Shown here: positions 62,751-64,000 of the stretch, one piece after another
Position numbering within the stretch: position 1 is the stretch's first letter
Layout: each line of letters starts with the position of its first letter
NCBI RefSeq assembly: GCF_002813425.1
Contig: NZ_PHUL01000001.1
Location: 2,115,001 to 2,179,000, forward strand
Direction of reading: 5' to 3'
From: Cellulophaga sp. RHA19
GTDB lineage: Bacteria > Bacteroidota > Bacteroidia > Flavobacteriales > Flavobacteriaceae
Length of the DNA: 64,000 bases
Notes under the pieces: model-generated
Seen by the model: the letters and a program-made list of their open reading frames with translations, nothing else
Databases searched by the model: none
What the model was told of the DNA's origin: nothing
Translations under genes and position numbers: made by a program

Positions 62751-64000
62751 TGGCAGATATCATAAAACTTTTACCGGACCACGTTGCAAACCAAATTGCA
62801 GCTGGTGAAGTTGTTCAGCGACCAGCATCTGTAGTTAAAGAACTACTAGAAAATGCAATAGACGCAGGAGCAACAACTATAAAATTAATTATAAAAGATG
62901 GTGGTAAATCTCTAATACAAGTTGTAGATAACGGTGTTGGTATGAGTGCTACAGACGCTAGACTTAGTTTTGAGCGCCACGCAACATCTAAAATACAAAG
63001 TGCAGAAGATTTATTTAATCTAAACACAAAAGGGTTTAGAGGTGAGGCTTTGGCTTCTATTGCGGCAATTGCTCGTGTAGATTTGCAGACCAAAACAGCT
63101 GACGAAGAAACAGGTACGGCTATAGAAATAGAGGGTAGTGAAATTAAATCTCAAGAGGTTGTTGCTACACCACAGGGTACTTCTTTAGCTGTAAAACACT
63201 TGTTTTTTAACATACCTGCGCGTAGAAATTTTTTAAAGTCTGATGCTGTAGAATTGCGTCATATTACAGATGAGTTTCATAGAGTAGCTTTAGCGCACCC
63301 AACAATTGCTTTTAATTATTACAATAACGGAAGCGAACTTTTTAATTTGCCAGAGTCTAATTTTAGACAGCGAATAGTAAATATTTTTGGTAAAAAATCT
63401 AACGAGAAATTAGTACCTGTAGAAGAAGAAACTCAGGTTGTAAAGGTTTCTGGTTTTATATGTAAGTCAGAGTTTGCTAAAAAGAGTAGAGGAGAACAGT
63501 ATTTTTTTGTAAATAATAGATTTATAAAAAGTCATTATTTGCATTACGCAGTACTTGCTGCTTTTGAAGGGTTAATAAAACCGGGTACACATCCTGGTTA
63601 CTTTTTAAATTTAGAAGTAGATCCTTCATCAATAGATATAAATATACACCCTACAAAAACAGAAATTAAGTTTGATGATGAGCAGACTTTATATGCTATT
63701 TTAAGGTCTACTATAAAGCATAGTTTGGGGCAGTTTAATGTAGCGCCAACTCTAGATTTTGAGCACGATAGTAATTTGCAAACACCATATGATTATAAAA
63801 ATAAGAATGCAGTGTTGCCAAAAGTAACTGTAGATTCTACTTTTAATCCGTTTGCAGAAGAAACAAAGGTAACTTCTAGTAATTCTCCAAAATCATCATC
63901 TACTTCTTCTTTCTCATCATATAAAAAACCTAGTCCACAAAGTTGGGAGAGTTTGTATGTAGAAACTGCACCAACAGAGGTTAAAGCTTCTGGTTTTGAA
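62750..64000 (+). CDS. mutL: DNA mismatch repair protein MutL (3' end outside window)
   Basis: 417 codons are visible. The GHKL ATPase motifs are intact: [18 protein letters not shown] and [11 protein letters not shown]. The second domain continues to [14 protein letters not shown], followed by a Ser-rich linker (about 380-400) where the window ends. MutL links MutS mismatch recognition to strand cutting. The start ATG overlaps the previous stop. Confidence 0.96.
   Translation, partial: MADIIKLLPDHVANQIAAGEVVQRPASVVKELLENAIDAGATTIKLIIKDGGKSLIQVVDNGVGMSATDARLSFERHATSKIQSAEDLFNLNTKGFRGEALASIAAIARVDLQTKTADEETGTAIEIEGSEIKSQEVVATPQGTSLAVKHLFFNIPARRNFLKSDAVELRHITDEFHRVALAHPTIAFNYYNNGSELFNLPESNFRQRIVNIFGKKSNEKLVPVEEETQVVKVSGFICKSEFAKKSRGEQYFFVNNRFIKSHYLHYAVLAAFEGLIKPGTHPGYFLNLEVDPSSIDINIHPTKTEIKFDDEQTLYAILRSTIKHSLGQFNVAPTLDFEHDSNLQTPYDYKNKNAVLPKVTVDSTFNPFAEETKVTSSNSPKSSSTSSFSSYKKPSPQSWESLYVETAPTEVKASGFE

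Noticed and set aside
1..64000. tRNA or rRNA genes, CRISPR arrays, insertion sequences, phage genes, toxin-antitoxin pairs or defence systems.
   Set aside because: I found no cloverleaf-like blocks, regularly spaced repeats, transposases, integrases or phage structural genes. A covariance or profile search would be needed to exclude small RNAs.

Overview
This is chromosomal DNA from a marine member of the Flavobacteriaceae (Bacteroidota). The evidence is low GC (about one third by eye), SusC/SusD pairs, promoters of the TAnnTTTG type, short A-rich spacers in place of Shine-Dalgarno sites, a GldI gliding lipoprotein, many short lipoprotein signal peptides, and an alginate-degradation locus. 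The genus cannot be fixed from this window; the locus layout resembles those of Zobellia/Cellulophaga-type algal degraders.

Bases 1-14,700 are an alginate utilisation locus, all on the minus strand. In transcription order it holds PL6 and PL17 alginate lyases, then SusC, SusD, a PKD-domain surface lipoprotein and a PL7 lyase, then a GntR/FadR-type regulator, an MFS uronate transporter, and an SDR reductase cut by the window edge. The likely flow is: PL7 and PL6 cut alginate, SusC/SusD import oligomers, PL17 frees the monomer (DEH), MFS moves it into the cytoplasm, and the SDR reduces it to KDG. KDG kinase, KDPG aldolase and KdgF are not in the window.

Bases 14,878-24,317 hold a second SusC/SusD system: an ECF sigma factor (minus) divergent from a FecR-type anti-sigma (plus), an STN-domain SusC, SusD, and two thioredoxin-fold lipoproteins. 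It carries no carbohydrate-active enzyme, so its substrate is unknown.

Two regulatory patterns stand out. Tandem palindromes of the form TGGTTAACCA, about 13 bp centre to centre, lie upstream of alginate SusC, upstream of PL6, and upstream of the second SusC. They resemble FadR-subfamily hexuronate operators and suggest that the GntR protein controls both systems. Separately, the leaders of alginate SusC and of the MFS gene share a hairpin with an identical TGCACG loop on different stems, followed 27-29 nt later by an identical 11-mer, GGAGGGAAGTA. This is a candidate structured leader RNA.

Bases 24,391-64,000 are mostly housekeeping: xth, a Na+-dependent transporter, pterin dehydratase, an epimerase-like protein, glutaminase, gcvT, thrC, aroE, two tandem DUF368 membrane proteins, a TPR protein, an aminotransferase, an OstA-like protein, purA-fur-relA, an M48 protease, an rRNA methyltransferase, two amidohydrolase-family proteins, a DUF3810 protein, pepD, a GH5 glucanase, a PPIase-gldI-nrnA cluster, a PhoD-like phosphatase, ndk, DUF721, recF, a TPR membrane protein, ribH, a small membrane protein and the start of mutL. 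Many gene pairs are separated by clear bidirectional hairpin terminators. I saw no tRNA, rRNA, CRISPR array, insertion sequence or prophage.
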